Assembly (NCBI GenBank): GCA_963822705.1
Contig: CAWGIX010000004.1
Location: 124,001-188,000 of the forward strand
Direction of reading: 5' to 3'
DNA: 64,000 bases
Source: CAVRQM01 sp963822705
Lineage (GTDB): Bacteria; Pseudomonadota; Alphaproteobacteria; Acetobacterales; Acetobacteraceae
Part shown: positions 1 through 9,493 of the stretch, piece after piece
Layout: every line of letters begins with the position of its first letter
How positions within the stretch are numbered: position 1 is the stretch's first letter
Program-made: the position numbers and the translations under genes
Notes under the pieces: generated by a model
Database searches by the model: none
Told to the model about the DNA's origin: nothing
The model's input: the letters and a program-made list of their open reading frames with translations, nothing else

Positions 1-95
1 CGCAGTGCGGCTTCCGCACCCCAGGTGCGGCAACTCATTTTTGGCCCGCGCGGCGCAGAGATGTGGCGAGCATTGTCGAGGCGGGGATCGGCCAT
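1..95 (-). CDS. hutU: urocanate hydratase, N-terminal fragment (cut by window edge)
   Basis: Urocanase catalyses the second step of histidine degradation, hydrating urocanate to imidazolonepropionate with NAD+ as electrophile. Only the first 31 codons are in the window. They begin MADPRLDNARHISAPRG and continue with SCRTW and AEAAL, matching the typical urocanase N-terminus. The ATG overlaps the TGA of hutI (shared A at 95), so the two genes are probably translationally coupled in one minus-strand hut operon. The rest of the gene lies left of the window. Family identification rests on a short but characteristic N-terminus. Confidence 0.82.
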   Translation of the reverse strand, partial: MADPRLDNARHISAPRGPKMSCRTWGAEAAL

Positions 96-1330
96 CAGGC
101 GCCCCTCACGAGCTTGCCACCGCGCATCACCGCGCGGCACGGATTATAGCCGATGCGATACGACAGTTCCGCAGGGTTTTCGGCCCGCCACAGCACCAAG
201 TCGGCGCGCATACCGGACGCGATCACGCCGCGATCGTCGAGGCCGAGCGCTCGTGCGGCATTGCGTGTGACCCCGGCCAAAGCCTCTTCCGGCGTCAGGC
301 GAAACAGGGTGCAGGCCATGTTCAGCACTGCGAGCAGCGAGGAGATGGGCGAGGTGCCCGGGTTGCAGTCGGTGGCGACCGCGATCGGCACACCGGCCGT
401 CTGCAGGAGCCGGACCGGCGGCGCCTGTTTTTCCCGCAGCGTGTAATAGGCGCCGGGCAGCAGCACCGCGACGGTGCCCGCCCGCGCCATTGCGTCGATG
501 CCGGCCCGGTCCAGAAATTCCAGGTGGTCGGCCGACAGCGCGCCGAACGAGGCGGCCAGTGCAGCGCCGCCCAAATTGCTGAGCTGCTCGGCGTGCAGTT
601 TGACCGGCAGGCCGTGCGCCTGCGCCGCCACGAAAACGCGCCGCACCTGCGCCGGCGAGAAGGCGATTGTTTCGCAGAACGCATCCACGGCATCCACGGC
701 ACCTTCGGCCGCAGCCGCGGGAATAATCTCGCGACAAACAATGTCGACATAGGCGTCCGAGTCCGCACGAAACTCCGGCGGGACGGCGTGGGCGGCGAGC
801 AAGGTGGCCCGCACATCGACCGGACGCATGCGGCCGAGCCTGCGTGCCGCGCGCAGCATGCGCAGTTCGCCGTCCGGTTCGAGGGCGTAGCCGGACTTGA
901 CCTCCACGGTGGTCACGCCCTCGGCGAGCAGTGCGTCCAGCCGGGGCAGGGCGCTGCGCACCATGCCCGCCTCGTCCAGTTCGCGGGTGGCCCTGACGGT
1001 GGAGAGGATGCCGCCGCCGGCGCGGGCGATGTCCTCGTAGCTGGCGCCCTCCAGCCGTTGCTCGAATTCCCGGGCTCGGTTGCCGCCGTGGATCAGGTGG
1101 GTGTGGCAGTCGATCAGGCCCGGAGTCAGCAGCCCGCCCTCGCCGTCGTGGATTTTTGCCGCCTCGCCCAACCAGCCCGCCGGCAGTTTTTCCCGCGGCC
1201 CGATATAGGCGATGGACTCGCCATCCACGGCCACGGCCGCGTCCTCGATCAGGCCGTAGGGCCTGCCGCCCGGCACAAGGGCGCCACCCGGCGCCATGGT
1301 GGCCGCCGTGACATTCAGGAACAGCTCCAT
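95..1330 (-). CDS. hutI: imidazolonepropionase
   Basis: Third enzyme of histidine catabolism: hydrolyses 4-imidazolone-5-propionate to N-formimino-L-glutamate. The 411-residue protein has the amidohydrolase metal motif DCHTHLIHGG (His76 and His78), a central VKLHAEQ histidine, a SADHLEF segment and ATDCNPGTSP near the C-terminus, all typical of HutI. The start MELFLNV at 1330 is chosen because the frame upstream of it (to 1396) has no family similarity. Length is normal (about 400-415 residues). It overlaps hutU by one base downstream. No local regulator such as hutC is visible. Confidence 0.95.
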   Translation of the reverse strand: MELFLNVTAATMAPGGALVPGGRPYGLIEDAAVAVDGESIAYIGPREKLPAGWLGEAAKIHDGEGGLLTPGLIDCHTHLIHGGNRAREFEQRLEGASYEDIARAGGGILSTVRATRELDEAGMVRSALPRLDALLAEGVTTVEVKSGYALEPDGELRMLRAARRLGRMRPVDVRATLLAAHAVPPEFRADSDAYVDIVCREIIPAAAAEGAVDAVDAFCETIAFSPAQVRRVFVAAQAHGLPVKLHAEQLSNLGGAALAASFGALSADHLEFLDRAGIDAMARAGTVAVLLPGAYYTLREKQAPPVRLLQTAGVPIAVATDCNPGTSPISSLLAVLNMACTLFRLTPEEALAGVTRNAARALGLDDRGVIASGMRADLVLWRAENPAELSYRIGYNPCRAVMRGGKLVRGA

Positions 1331-1411
1331 GCCGCAGGTTTGGCATGGCTCGGGCGGCGCGCAAGGGCGGCTGGACAACAGGCACGGCCTGGCCATGATT
1401 CTGCCGGCCGG

Positions 1412-1492
1412 GCCCGCCTGGCGGAATGGTAGACGCAGCGGACTTAAAATCTGCGGCCTTCGGGTGTGGGGGTTCGAAGTCCCCGGCGGGCA
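1412..1492 (+). tRNA. tRNA-Leu (anticodon TAA)
   Basis: Class II tRNA with acceptor arm GCCCGCC (1412-1418) paired to GGCGGGC (1485-1491), discriminator A at 1492, anticodon loop CTTAAAA giving TAA, a long variable arm and T-loop GGTTCGAAGTCC. The CCA end is not encoded. It is divergent from hutI. Confidence 0.95.
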
Positions 1493-1601
1493 TTTGTTTC
1501 AGCTGACCGGATCGGGCTTGCCGTAATGAGCCGATGGGGCATTCCGGGGGCGGACCGATACGGTTAAGCAAGCGGCGGCGCACAGCATAAGGTAACTCGT
1601 C

Positions 1602-2238
1602 ATGACCCTCCAAGTAATCGGCTCCGGGTTCGGTCGGACCGGCACGGCCTCGCTCAAGCGCGCGCTGGAGCAACTGGGCTTTGGTCCCTGCCATCACATG
1701 GAGGAAACATTCCAGCATCCCGAGCAAGTGCCGCACTGGCAGGCCCTCGCGGCTGGCCAAGCAGTGAACTGGGACGAGGTGTTCGACGGCTACCGGTCAC
1801 AGGTGGACTGGCCCGGCGCGCATTACTGGCGAGAACTGGCCGACGCCTATCCACAGGCCAAAGTAATCCACACCGCACGCCCGGAGGAGCGCTGGTGGAC
1901 CAGCTTTTCCGCAACGATTGCCGTGCTGATGCGAACCTATCAGGAAATGCCGTTGCCGCCGCACATGCGGGCGATGATGGAGGTCGGAGCCCAGATTGTC
2001 GGGCCGCAGACGTTCGGCAGCATCGTTCATCGACCGGGAGATCGCGCTCGGAGGCTACCGCCGCCGGGCCGAGCAGGTAGGCGCCGCCATCCCAGCCGAA
2101 CGCCTGCTGGTGTTCGACGTGGCCGAGGGCTGGGAGCCACTATGCCGCTTCCTCGACAAGCCGGTGCCCAAAACACCCTTCCCGCGGGTGAACTCGACCG
2201 AGGAATGGTGGAAGCTGGTCAAAGGCGAACCGCACTGA
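1602..2238 (+). CDS. sulfotransferase-like P-loop protein (frameshifted)
   Basis: The N-terminal frame begins MTLQVIGSGFGRTGTASLK, a PAPS-binding-loop-like motif of the Sulfotransfer_4 family. It continues through HTARPEERWW to about 2030. The C-terminal half (DREIALGGYRRR, LLVFDVAEGWEPLC, and a PFPRVNSTEEWW ending) is in another frame and stops at 2238. One extra base near 2031 explains the break; removing the C there gives a continuous protein of about 211 residues, the normal size. Substrate unknown. The start has a weak upstream AAGGTAA. The break is probably a sequence error, but a recent pseudogene is possible. Confidence 0.75.
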
Positions 2239-2307
2239 TCCGGCCGGGGCCGGCGCTTGCACGAAACTTGCCTGTGCGGTTCCATCTGCCTGCAGAGGAG
2301 ATTTTCC

Positions 2308-3133
2308 ATGAACCGGACCCTGTTCACCCGCCGCGGCCTTTTGGGCACCGCCGCCTCGGTCGCCGCCTTCGCCACGACCGCCCGCGCCGACACTCTGGCC
2401 GATGTAAAATCGCGGGGCGAGTTGGTGTGTGCCACCGAAATGGAGTTCCCGCCGTTCGATTTCCTGGTCGACAACGTCTACACCGGCGTCGACCGCGACC
2501 TGATCGACGCGGTCGGCTCGGATATGGGCGTAAAAGTGAAATACCTGGACCTGCCTTGGACCAGTGTACTTCCCGGGCTGGAGGCCAAGAAGTTCGATTT
2601 CGTGATCGCGCCGGTGACCATCACAACCGAGCGCATGAAGCGCTACAGTTTTACGGTGCCGATCGCCGATGCCACCGCCGCGGTGATGAAGCGCGCCGAC
2701 GATAACAGCATCAACAAACCCGAGGATCTGGCCGGCAAGACCGTGGGCGGACAGAAAGGCACGGCGCAGGTGGCGCAGCTGCAGGCGTTTTTCAACGACG
2801 CTGCCGAAACCGATCGAGGTCAAGGAGTATCTGGACAACAACCAGAGCTATGAGGATCTGGCAGCCGGGCGGCTGGATGCGTCTGTGAACTCGCTGCCCA
2901 ACCTTGCGTATGCCGCATCGAAACGGCCGGACACGTTCAAAGTCGTGCTGCCGCCGTTCGGCAAGCCCACCTATTTTTCGTGGGTCGGGCGGCTCGAGGA
3001 CAAGTCGCTTACCGACGCGATCAGCGCGGCGCTGATCAAGATGGACGACGACGGGCGCATGGCCGCGATCCAGAAAAAGTGGTTCGGCCAGGCAACGGCA
3101 CTGCCGAAAGAGGTGCCGACGCCCGCGGTGTGA
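2308..3133 (+). CDS. polar amino acid ABC transporter, substrate-binding protein (frameshifted)
   Basis: Periplasmic solute-binding protein (SBP_bac_3 family) of a polar amino acid importer. ATG 2308 follows a GAGGAG ribosome-binding site at 2295. The N-terminus has a twin-arginine-like signal (TRRGLLGTAASVAAFATTARA), then ELVCATEMEFPPFDF, FVIAPVTITTERMKRYSFT and GKTVGGQKGTAQ. The frame breaks near 2815; after removing one C the protein runs on through EYLDNNQSYEDLAAGRLDA to a normal end (QKKWFG) at 3133, about 274 residues. It leads an operon with two permeases and an ATPase. Exact substrate cannot be told. Confidence 0.85.
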
Positions 3134-3152
3134 TGCGCGCCCGCCATGAGCG

Positions 3153-3789
3153 GTGGTGCTGCAATCGCTGCCGTACCTGCTGCAAGCAGCTGTCACCACG
3201 CTTTGGGTGTCGCTGCTCGGCATGGCGCTGGGGCAGGTTCTGGGGGCCTTGGTCTGCCTGCTGCGGCGATCCGGGACCAAGGCGCTCGATGCCGCGGGTG
3301 CGGTTTATGTCAGCTTCTTTCGCGGCGTGCCGCTGCTGGTGCAATTGCTGCTGATCTGGCTGCTGCTGCCGCGCGTCGGCATCAACGTGCCGCCGCTGGT
3401 GGCCGCAGTTGCCGGCCTGGGCCTCGCCTCCGGCGCCTACGTGTCCGAAATATTTCGCGGCGCCCTGGCGGCGATTCCGACAGGGCAGACGGAAGCCGCC
3501 GCGGCACTCGGCATGGCGCCGCCGAGAATCTGGCGACGGGTGCTGCTGCCGCAGGTGCTGCGCCTGTCGCTGCCGGCCGAGGTGAACGAATTCATTCTGC
3601 TGCTCAAAGCCTCGTCGCTGATCTCCGCGATCGGCGTCACCGAACTCACCCGTAGCAGCCACAGTTTTGCCGCTGCCACCTACCGGCCGCTGCGAGATCT
3701 ATCTGGCCGCGGCGGCGATCTATCTGGTGATGACTCTGAGCCTCGCGGTACTCGGCCATGCGGCCGAGCGGCGGCTCGAGATGGCCTGA
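3153..3789 (+). CDS. amino acid ABC transporter permease 1 (frameshifted near C-terminus)
   Basis: His/Glu/Gln/Arg-type inner-membrane permease. Several hydrophobic segments are visible, as well as VSFFRGVPLLVQL and the EAA loop region GQTEAAAALGMAPPRIWRRVLLPQ that contacts the ATPase. The read-through frame would fuse it to the next permease; removing one C at 3693 restores a natural end (EIYLAAAAIYLVM, then AERRLEMA) at TGA 3787-3789. GTG 3153 is used as start; an ATG at 3146 is in a different frame. The stop overlaps the start of permease 2 (TGATG). Confidence 0.83.
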
Positions 3790-4448
3790 TGGAGTGGGGC
3801 CTTTTTCTGCACTATGGCCCGATGCTGGCCAGCGGTTTCGCGGTGACCCTGCTGTGCTGGGCGGTGGCGACGCTGCTAGGGCTGGCGCTCGGCTTTGCGG
3901 TCGCCCTGCTGCGCCGCTTGCCCGTTACGCCGTTGCGCTGGGTGCTGCGCGGCGCGGTGGAGATCGTTCGCGGCACGCCGTTTCTGGTGCAACTCTATCT
4001 GCTGTACGACGGCGGCCCGCAGGTGGGGCTGCGCTGGTCCGCCGTCACCTGCGGCATCGTCGCCCTCGGCGTCTATGGCAGTGCGTATTTCGCCGAAATC
4101 TTTCGCGCGGGTTTTGCGTCCGTTCCCGCCGGCCAGATCGAGGCGGCGGCCAGTCTCGGCATGGCGCCGGGAAAAATTCTGCGACGAGTGCGGCTGCCGC
4201 TAATGCTGGTGGCAATTCTGCCGGCGCTGGTCAACATGACCATCATCCTGTCAAAGGAAACGGTGGTCTTGTCGATCATCACCGTGCCGGAACTGATGTA
4301 CCAGGTGCAAACCATGGCCGCCGAAACCTTCGCCGCATTCGAGACGATTTTGGCGACCGCCGTGCTGTACTGGGTTCTGGTCGAGGGCGCCGCGCGGCTC
4401 GGTCGCGCGGCGGAGCGCGGTTTGACCCGGCACATGGTCCGCGTGTGA
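3789..4448 (+). CDS. amino acid ABC transporter permease 2
   Basis: Second permease of the same importer, 219 residues, starting MEWGLFLHYGPM at an ATG that overlaps the previous stop. It has the family signatures VEIVRGTPFLVQLYLLYDGG and the EAA loop GQIEAAASLGMAPGKILRRVRLP, with about five hydrophobic segments. The heterodimeric permease pair plus binding protein and ATPase is the standard architecture of polar amino acid uptake systems. Its stop overlaps the GTG start of the ATPase by 4 bases (GTGA). Confidence 0.92.
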   Translation: MEWGLFLHYGPMLASGFAVTLLCWAVATLLGLALGFAVALLRRLPVTPLRWVLRGAVEIVRGTPFLVQLYLLYDGGPQVGLRWSAVTCGIVALGVYGSAYFAEIFRAGFASVPAGQIEAAASLGMAPGKILRRVRLPLMLVAILPALVNMTIILSKETVVLSIITVPELMYQVQTMAAETFAAFETILATAVLYWVLVEGAARLGRAAERGLTRHMVRV

Positions 4449-5260
4449 CGCAACTGCTGTCGCTGCGCGGGGTCTGCAAAAGTTTCGGCGCGCTGCGAGT
4501 GTTGGATGGCATCGACCTGGATGTGGCGCGCTCCGAGGTGGTGTGCCTGATCGGCGCCAGCGGCTCGGGCAAGAGCACGCTCTTGCGCTGCATCAATTTT
4601 CTCGAGCCGTACGATGCCGGCGAAATCCGCATCGACGGCACGTTGGTAGGCTGGCGCGATGCACCGGGGCCGCGCCGGCTGGCGCCGGCCAGTGCGTTGC
4701 GCGCTTTGCGGCGCGGCATCGGCATGGTGTTCCAGCAATTCAACCTGTGGCCGCACATGACCGCCCTGGGCAATGTCGCGGAGCCGCTGGTGCAGGTACA
4801 GGGCCTTTCGCCCCGTCAGGCGCAGGATCGCGCGCGCGAAATTCTCGGGCGGGTGGGACTGACCGAAAAGGCGGACACCTATCCCGCAAAACTGTCCGGG
4901 GGTCAGCAGCAGCGGGTGGCCATTGCGCGCAGCCTGGCCATGGAGCCGCGGCTGATGCTGTTCGACGAGCCGACCTCGGCGCTCGATCCGGAACTGGTGG
5001 GCGAGGTGCTAGGCGTGATGCGCGATCTCGCGGCGGGCGGCATGACCATGCTGGTGGCTACCCACGAAATGGGTTTTGCCGCACACGCCGCCTCGCGCAT
5101 CGCGTTTCTGGACGCCGGCCGCATCGCCGCACTCGGGCCGCCGCGCGCAGTGCTGCACCATCCCGCCGAGCCGCGTCTGCAGAAGTTCTTGCAAACCTAT
5201 CACGAGCGGCAGATCCCGGCTGATACAAAGCGCTTTTGTCAGCGACTGCCTGGCACTTAA
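4445..5260 (+). CDS. amino acid ABC transporter ATP-binding protein
   Basis: ATPase that energises the importer. Walker A GASGSGKST, Q-loop VFQQFNLWPHMT, signature LSGGQQQR, Walker B LMLFDEPTSALD and H-loop VATHEMGFA are all intact. The 271-residue length fits the GlnQ/HisP class. The GTG start overlaps the permease stop, so it is the last gene of a tightly coupled four-gene operon. The C-terminal tail after LQTYHERQ is slightly longer than usual. Confidence 0.94.
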   Translation: MTQLLSLRGVCKSFGALRVLDGIDLDVARSEVVCLIGASGSGKSTLLRCINFLEPYDAGEIRIDGTLVGWRDAPGPRRLAPASALRALRRGIGMVFQQFNLWPHMTALGNVAEPLVQVQGLSPRQAQDRAREILGRVGLTEKADTYPAKLSGGQQQRVAIARSLAMEPRLMLFDEPTSALDPELVGEVLGVMRDLAAGGMTMLVATHEMGFAAHAASRIAFLDAGRIAALGPPRAVLHHPAEPRLQKFLQTYHERQIPADTKRFCQRLPGT

Positions 5261-5566
5261 TATAGGCGGTGAGGCTGTTAGGACGCTAGCGCTGCGCTAT
5301 GGTCCGTGACGTCCTGTCTGACTGGGTGTTTAGTCCCGGCATTTGGTGGGCGGATTTGTGGTGAATTGCGATGGCTGGGTCTGCCAAACGTGGCAGATGG
5401 CTTGGTTACAGCGTCCCGGCTGTTGGGCATTTCGTCACTCTCCTAAAGCATCGGGAAGCCGCCACTGACCGGGCATTGTTGCGTCTGGCGCATAGGGGCC
5501 GAAGCATGCGACTTTGTGTCGGCGTTGCCGGGGCGCCCTGCTGCGGCGCGCTGCCGGGAGCCATCG
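5261..5566. other. intergenic, no feature recognised
   Basis: About 300 bases between the importer operon and gmhA. No coding frame resembles a protein and no strong promoter or terminator hairpin is evident. It must hold the gmhA promoter; a GGGAG ribosome-binding site lies at its right end (5556-5560). Confidence 0.5.
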
Positions 5567-6157
5567 ATGACCGAAGACGAGTACGCCGCCCGATACCTGC
5601 GGGATTCAGCCGATACCATGCAGGCTTTCGCCTCCGACCATCATGCGCGCGCAAGGCTGCGCGAGATCGCCGAGGCCGTCATCACCTCGATCCGAGGCGG
5701 AGGCAAGCTGCTGATCGCGGGCAACGGGGGCAGCGCCGGGGACGCGCAGCACATTGCCGGCGAGTTCGTGTCGCGGCTGATGTACGACCGGGGTCCGTTG
5801 CCGGCCATTGCGCTGACCACGGACACTTCGGCGCTGTTGGCAATCGGCAACGATTACGGGTTTGCGGAAGTGTTCTCGCGACAGGTCCGCGCACTCGGGC
5901 GGGCGGGCGACGTCATGCTCGGCATCTCCACGTCCGGGCGATCGCCCAACGTGCTGGCGGCGTTGCAAACGGCGCGCGAAGCGGGTTTGATTACGGTCGG
6001 ATTCTGCGGCGCGGCTCCGGGACCGATGGCCGAGTTCTGCGCACTCGTGTTCTGCGCACCATCGCGCGCCACCCCGCTGATCCAGCAGGTGCACATCACC
6101 GCTGCGCACCTAGTCTGTGCGTTGGTCGAGCGGACCCTGTGTCCGGCGCCGGCATAA
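5567..6157 (+). CDS. gmhA: phosphoheptose isomerase (SIS domain)
   Basis: Converts sedoheptulose 7-phosphate to glycero-manno-heptose 7-phosphate, the first step of the LPS core heptose pathway. The 196-residue protein carries the SIS-domain motif LLIAGNGGSAGDAQHIAGEFVSR, then AIALTTDTSALLAIGNDYG, GISTSGRSPNVL and the C-terminal QQVHITAAHLVC, all typical of GmhA. Start MTEDEYAARYL at 5567 has GGGAG 7 bases upstream; the frame upstream is unlike the family. It converges with galE, so both neighbours concern surface sugars. Confidence 0.9.
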   Translation: MTEDEYAARYLRDSADTMQAFASDHHARARLREIAEAVITSIRGGGKLLIAGNGGSAGDAQHIAGEFVSRLMYDRGPLPAIALTTDTSALLAIGNDYGFAEVFSRQVRALGRAGDVMLGISTSGRSPNVLAALQTAREAGLITVGFCGAAPGPMAEFCALVFCAPSRATPLIQQVHITAAHLVCALVERTLCPAPA

Positions 6158-6179
6158 GACACGAGCAAGCCGCCGGATG

Positions 6180-7205
6180 TCACGCCGCCCGCTGAGTCGT
6201 GGTGGGCCGCGCGACCCGATCATCGTAGCCTTTTGGATGCGCCATGCGCCATGCATACGCGGTGCGGACGATCTCATGCAGATCTGTCAGCCGGGCCCGC
6301 CAGCCGATCTCGGTCGCTATCCGATGAGCGGAGGCCACCAGCACGGCAGGGTCGCCGGCACGTCGCGCCGTCATTCTATACGGCACGCTCCGCCCGGCGG
6401 CGATGCCCACCGCGGCCATCACCTGCAACACCGAGCAGCCGCTGCCGGTTCCCAGGTTATAGGTTACGCTGCGCTGGTCGAGTACCGGCAGCACGGCAAG
6501 ATGCGCCTGCGCCAGGTCGGAGACGTGGATGTAATCACGCACGCAGGTGCCGTCCGCGGTTTCGTAGTCGTTGCCAAACACATCCAGCGGCGGTCTTCGC
6601 CCTAGGGCGGCGTCGATCGCCAGCGGGATCAGATGTGTTTCGGGGTCGTGGTCCTCTCCCAGCGTACCGTCCGGATCGGCGCCGGCTGCATTGAAATAAC
6701 GCAGGCTCGCGCTGCGAAGGTCGTGCAGCCGCTCGGCCCAAAGGAGTGCCCGCTCCAGCATCCACTTGCTCTCGCCATACGGCGAGCCAGGATCGATCGC
6801 CTCATCCTCTGTGATCGGAACGATCTTCGGCGTGCCATACAAGTTGGCAGTCGAGGACAGAACCAGCTTCGGCACCGCATGTCGGACGCAGGCCCGGATG
6901 AGTTTTAGCCCGCTGATGCCGTTCTCAAGCAGGTAATCGAACGGCGCGCGCATGCTCTCTCCCACCAGTGAGCGGGCGGCGAAATGGAACACCGCCTCCC
7001 AAGGGCCATGGCTCAGCACCTCGGTCAGGGTCTTGTCGTCGGAGAGGTCGGCCTCGATCAGCCGAACGCCGCCGGGCAGCGCCGTCCTGTGGCCCTGACT
7101 CAAGTTGTCGATGACGACAACCTCTGCGCCCTGTTGAATCAGGGCCAGCACCAAGTGGCTTCCGACATAGCCGGCGCCGCCAGTCACGAGAAACCGCTTC
7201 GACAT
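6180..7205 (-). CDS. galE: UDP-glucose 4-epimerase
   Basis: NAD-dependent epimerase of the extended SDR class interconverting UDP-glucose and UDP-galactose. The 341-residue protein begins MSKRFLVTGGAGYVGSHLVL (dinucleotide-binding loop), has SSTANLYG and the catalytic YGESKWM (YxxxK), then RYFNAAGADPDG and RDYIHVSDLAQAH. Those last blocks are diagnostic for GalE over other sugar epimerases. It converges with gmhA with 22 bases between them, and its promoter side faces the rRNA operon end. Confidence 0.93.
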   Translation of the reverse strand: MSKRFLVTGGAGYVGSHLVLALIQQGAEVVVIDNLSQGHRTALPGGVRLIEADLSDDKTLTEVLSHGPWEAVFHFAARSLVGESMRAPFDYLLENGISGLKLIRACVRHAVPKLVLSSTANLYGTPKIVPITEDEAIDPGSPYGESKWMLERALLWAERLHDLRSASLRYFNAAGADPDGTLGEDHDPETHLIPLAIDAALGRRPPLDVFGNDYETADGTCVRDYIHVSDLAQAHLAVLPVLDQRSVTYNLGTGSGCSVLQVMAAVGIAAGRSVPYRMTARRAGDPAVLVASAHRIATEIGWRARLTDLHEIVRTAYAWRMAHPKGYDDRVARPTTTQRAA

Positions 7206-7378
7206 GAGCCGTCCCGTAGCACGCCGTGCCCGGTCAACGCATTTATCGGCGATCAGCTTTCGATGCGATGCACTCTTTTGACAGATCGCCGACAGCGGCC
7301 TGTCCGCCCCCGCTACGGGTTCCGATGAGGGCAGGGGAGTGCGGGATCGGTGGTTCTGGGGAGGCTGCTGTTGGGGGG

Positions 7379-7452
<74 letters not shown>

Positions 7453-7535
7453 TCAGCTGACAGCGGTCAGCGGTCAGCAGAGAGACAAGATCAATCGTCT
7501 CCTGACCGCTGATGACTGGCCGCTGGTATTGGGTT
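7453..7535. repeat. 7-bp-period repeat hairpin between tRNA-fMet and 5S
   Basis: Copies of CAGCGGTCAG on the left and their complement CTGACCGCTG on the right surround a GAGAC/GTCTC core (7484-7503). The operon RNA could fold here into a hairpin. The element belongs to the repeat family found at most RNA boundaries of this operon. Confidence 0.75.
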
Positions 7536-7544
7536 GGCTGGAGG

Positions 7545-7660
7545 ACCTGGCGGCGACCGACTCTCCCGCGTCTTGGGACGCAGTACCATGGGCGCTGGGG
7601 GTTTTCACGGCCGAGTTCGGGATGGGATCGGGTGGGCTCTCCCCGCCAAAGCCACCAGGT
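7545..7660 (-). rRNA. rrf: 5S ribosomal RNA
   Basis: Complementary termini ACCTGGTGGC (5', ending at 7660) and GCCGCCAGGT (3', at 7545) with the conserved GATCCCATCCCGAACTCGG core read on the minus strand. Length is 116 bases. It lies between 23S and tRNA-fMet in the operon. Confidence 0.95.
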
Positions 7661-7925
7661 CGTCCAGCCAACCCACCCGCCGCCGGCATGCTCCGCGGAG
7701 CATGCCGGCGGGATGGATCGTGGTTCCGGTGCCCCGCTCACGCCTGCCGGCGGTCGGGGTGGTGTGTCGTGCGTCAAAACCTTGCCTGCGGCTTGCTTCT
7801 GACCGCTGAGCGCTGCCAGCTGAACGCTGGGCCTCCGGCCATGGCTGCTGCGCAGGATGGTGGGTCGGGATGCCGACGGCGCCGCGGTCTGCTGACCGCT
7901 GACCGCTGACCCCTGACCGCTGTTA
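7661..7925. repeat. 23S-5S spacer with 7-bp-period repeats
   Basis: The spacer holds two repeat tracts. The one at 7796-7830 carries CTGACCGCTGAGCGCTG and CAGCTGAACGCTG. The one at 7888-7922 carries three head-to-tail CTGACCG units, one degenerate. Between them is a GC-rich palindrome around GCATGCTCCGCGGAGCATGC (7686-7705). No protein-like reading frame is present. Confidence 0.7.
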
Positions 7926-8042
7926 TCGAGCCGTTCGGGCGATTAGGACCGCTCGGCTGAACGCATTGCTGCGCGTATACCTGCGGCCTATCAACGTGAT
8001 GGTCTGTCACGGCCCTCAGAGAAGCCTGGTTTTGAGGGGGGT

Positions 8043-8074
<32 letters not shown>

Positions 8075-8130
8075 TCCGCACATAGCTACCCGGCGGTGCC
8101 GCTGGCGCGACAACCGGTGCACCAGAGGTG

Positions 8131-8162
<32 letters not shown>

Positions 8163-8220
8163 CTCCTCGCAAGCTTCGTACACCCACGGCAGATAGGGAC
8201 CGAACTGTCTCACGACGTTC

Positions 8221-8274
<54 letters not shown>

Positions 8275-8286
8275 GCTCCAGCCCCG

Positions 8287-8333
<47 letters not shown>

Positions 8334-8365
8334 GACTCTTGGGGGAGATCAGCCTGTTATCCCTA

Positions 8366-8401
<36 letters not shown>

Positions 8402-8543
8402 GCGGGACCACCGGATCACTATGGCCGACTTTCGTCTCTGCTCGACCTGTCGGTCTCGCAGTCAGGCGGGCTTGTGCCATTGCACTCAGCAGCCGATGTC
8501 CGACCGGCCTGAGCCCACCATCGCGCGCCTCCGTTACACTTTG

Positions 8544-8574
<31 letters not shown>

Positions 8575-8829
8575 ATGCAGGGTCCCGGACCGGGATGACC
8601 GGCCGCGGTTAGGCATCAGAAGAGCTCAGGGCGGTATTTCAAGGGTGGCTCCACCGAAGCTAGCGCCCCGGCTTCGCAGCCTCCCGCCTATCCTACACAG
8701 CGCTCCCCTGAGGCCACTGCAAAGCTGCAGTAAAGGTTCATAGGGTCTTTCCGTCTGACCGCGGGTACCCCGCATCTTCACGGGGAATTCAATTTCGCTG
8801 AGCCGATGCCGGAGACAGTGGGGAAGTCG

Positions 8830-8921
<92 letters not shown>

Positions 8922-9493
8922 CTTCGGTGCTTGCACACCTCCGCTTGACCTTCCGGCACCGGGCAGGCGTCAGACCCTATACGTCGTCTTGCGACTTCGC
9001 AGAGCCCTGTGTTTTTACTAAACAGTCGCTACCCCCTGCTCTGTGCCACCCGTCCGCGGTTGCCCGCAGGCGGGTCTCGCTTATCCCGAAGTTACGCGAG
9101 CAATTTGCCTAGTTCCTTCGGCATCGTTCTCTCAAGCGCCTTGGTATGCTCTACCAGTCCACCTGTGTCGGTTTCGGGTACGGTCTATGCGCCGGGGCTG
9201 TTTCCTGGGATTTCGCCGCAGCCCGGACAATCCGATAAGTCCGGACACGCACAAAAATCCGTCACGCCCGGCAGGCCCAGGACTATTGACCTGGTTCCCA
9301 TCGGCTACGGCTGTCGCCCTCGCCTTAGGGGCCGGCTCACCCTGCGCGGATTAACCTTGCGCAGGAACCCTTGGACTTTCGGCGACGCAGTTTCTCGCTG
9401 CGTTTGTCGCTACTCATGTCAGCATTCGCACTTCCGATACCTCCAGCAGGGGTCACCCCCTACCTTCACCGGCCTACGGAACGCTCCGCTACT

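Noticed and set aside
5..1760. Long plus-strand and minus-strand open frames over hutI (475 and 538 codons)
   Set aside because: They are antisense or shifted shadows of hutI in GC-rich DNA; their translations are Arg/Gly/Pro-rich without family motifs.
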